Shown piece after piece: positions 63,698 through 64,000 of a stretch of 64,000 nt of DNA. The translations under genes and the position numbers were made by a program. Each line of letters begins with the position of its first letter. The stretch's first letter is position 1. Below the pieces are notes generated by a model. That model worked only from the letters and a program-made list of their open reading frames with translations. It was not told where the DNA came from and made no database searches. The DNA is from Litomosoides sigmodontis (lineage: Eukaryota; Nematoda; Chromadorea; Rhabditida; Onchocercidae): positions 5,004,507-5,068,506 of the forward strand of contig OY718803.1 in NCBI GenBank assembly GCA_963070105.1. Reading direction: 5' to 3'.

Positions 63698-64000
63698 CTA
63701 AAGAAGCAGATGAAAAAATATAACGAATTTAAAAAATTGTTACCAGTAGCCACAAAAAGTTACGTTTATGATTAACTTCCATATTATAAGGGAAAATAGT
63801 AATCAAAATATGTTGTCGTAGTTGGTTCACTTTTTATGCAAAAGACTATTTAAAACATGAAAACAGGTTGTACAGTTTCTTGACTTTTCTAAACTAAGAA
63901 ATCTTAGTTCTGTCCGACCTTTATAACTCAGCGACTTCAAATCAATAATTCGTATTTAAAAACAAAAAATTTCAAAAAGCGACACTTGTCGAAGACATAT

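Overview
This is nuclear DNA of a metazoan, most likely a nematode. Every gene recognised is split by short introns (roughly 50-550 bp) with T-rich TTTCAG or TTGCAG acceptors. At least four genes carry a strong acceptor 0-16 nt upstream of the ATG with no obvious upstream coding exon, which is what spliced-leader trans-splicing would leave. The background is AT-rich, gene-poor and full of (AC)n and (CT)n microsatellites. A parasitic Spirurina-type genome would fit, but species and clade cannot be fixed from sequence alone.

Layout. 1-17.9 kb: a long gene-poor stretch with microsatellites, possible TATA elements and a few short GC-richer open islands. 17.9-19.0 kb (-): phosphatidylinositol synthase, complete. 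21.2-23.3 kb (+): Sam68/STAR-like KH RNA-binding protein with an RGG tail. 26.9-27.8 kb (+): FKBP12. 28.7-30.4 kb (+): NFU1 iron-sulfur scaffold with an identifiable presequence exon. 32.2-32.9 kb (+): an 81-residue protein of the STMP1 (DUF4535) type, split over three small exons. 35.4-41.1 kb (+): a 17-exon glycine-rich domain-containing protein (GRDP/DUF1399) ending in a Cys-Gly tail. 43.1-45.0 kb (-): a basigin/neuroplastin-like two-Ig membrane protein, convergent with GRDP. 52.3-53.9 kb (-): a TP53INP/DOR-like autophagy adaptor candidate with an LIR motif. 58.5 kb (+): an orphan signal-peptide exon. 62.5-63.7 kb (-): the 3' part of the DEAD-box helicase DDX41, running off the right edge.

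The genes are mostly housekeeping: lipid synthesis (PIS), mitochondria (NFU1, STMP1-like), RNA metabolism (KH protein, DDX41), protein folding (FKBP12), surface adhesion/transporter chaperoning (basigin) and autophagy (TP53INP-like). Five genes between 21 and 41 kb lie head-to-tail on +, but the 1-3.6 kb gaps are too wide to call an operon.

The most notable points are: an exactly register-matched STMP1-like microprotein with a long extra tail; an FKBP12 with Val at the Phe36 position; a basigin whose signature transmembrane Glu is Asn and which may have two alternative tails; a GRDP with a frameshifting cassette exon and a 12-cysteine tail; a 495-bp uninterrupted (AC)n tract; and several orphan exon-like islands. 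Gene models were assembled by hand from phase-consistent splice sites, so exon edges are predictions.
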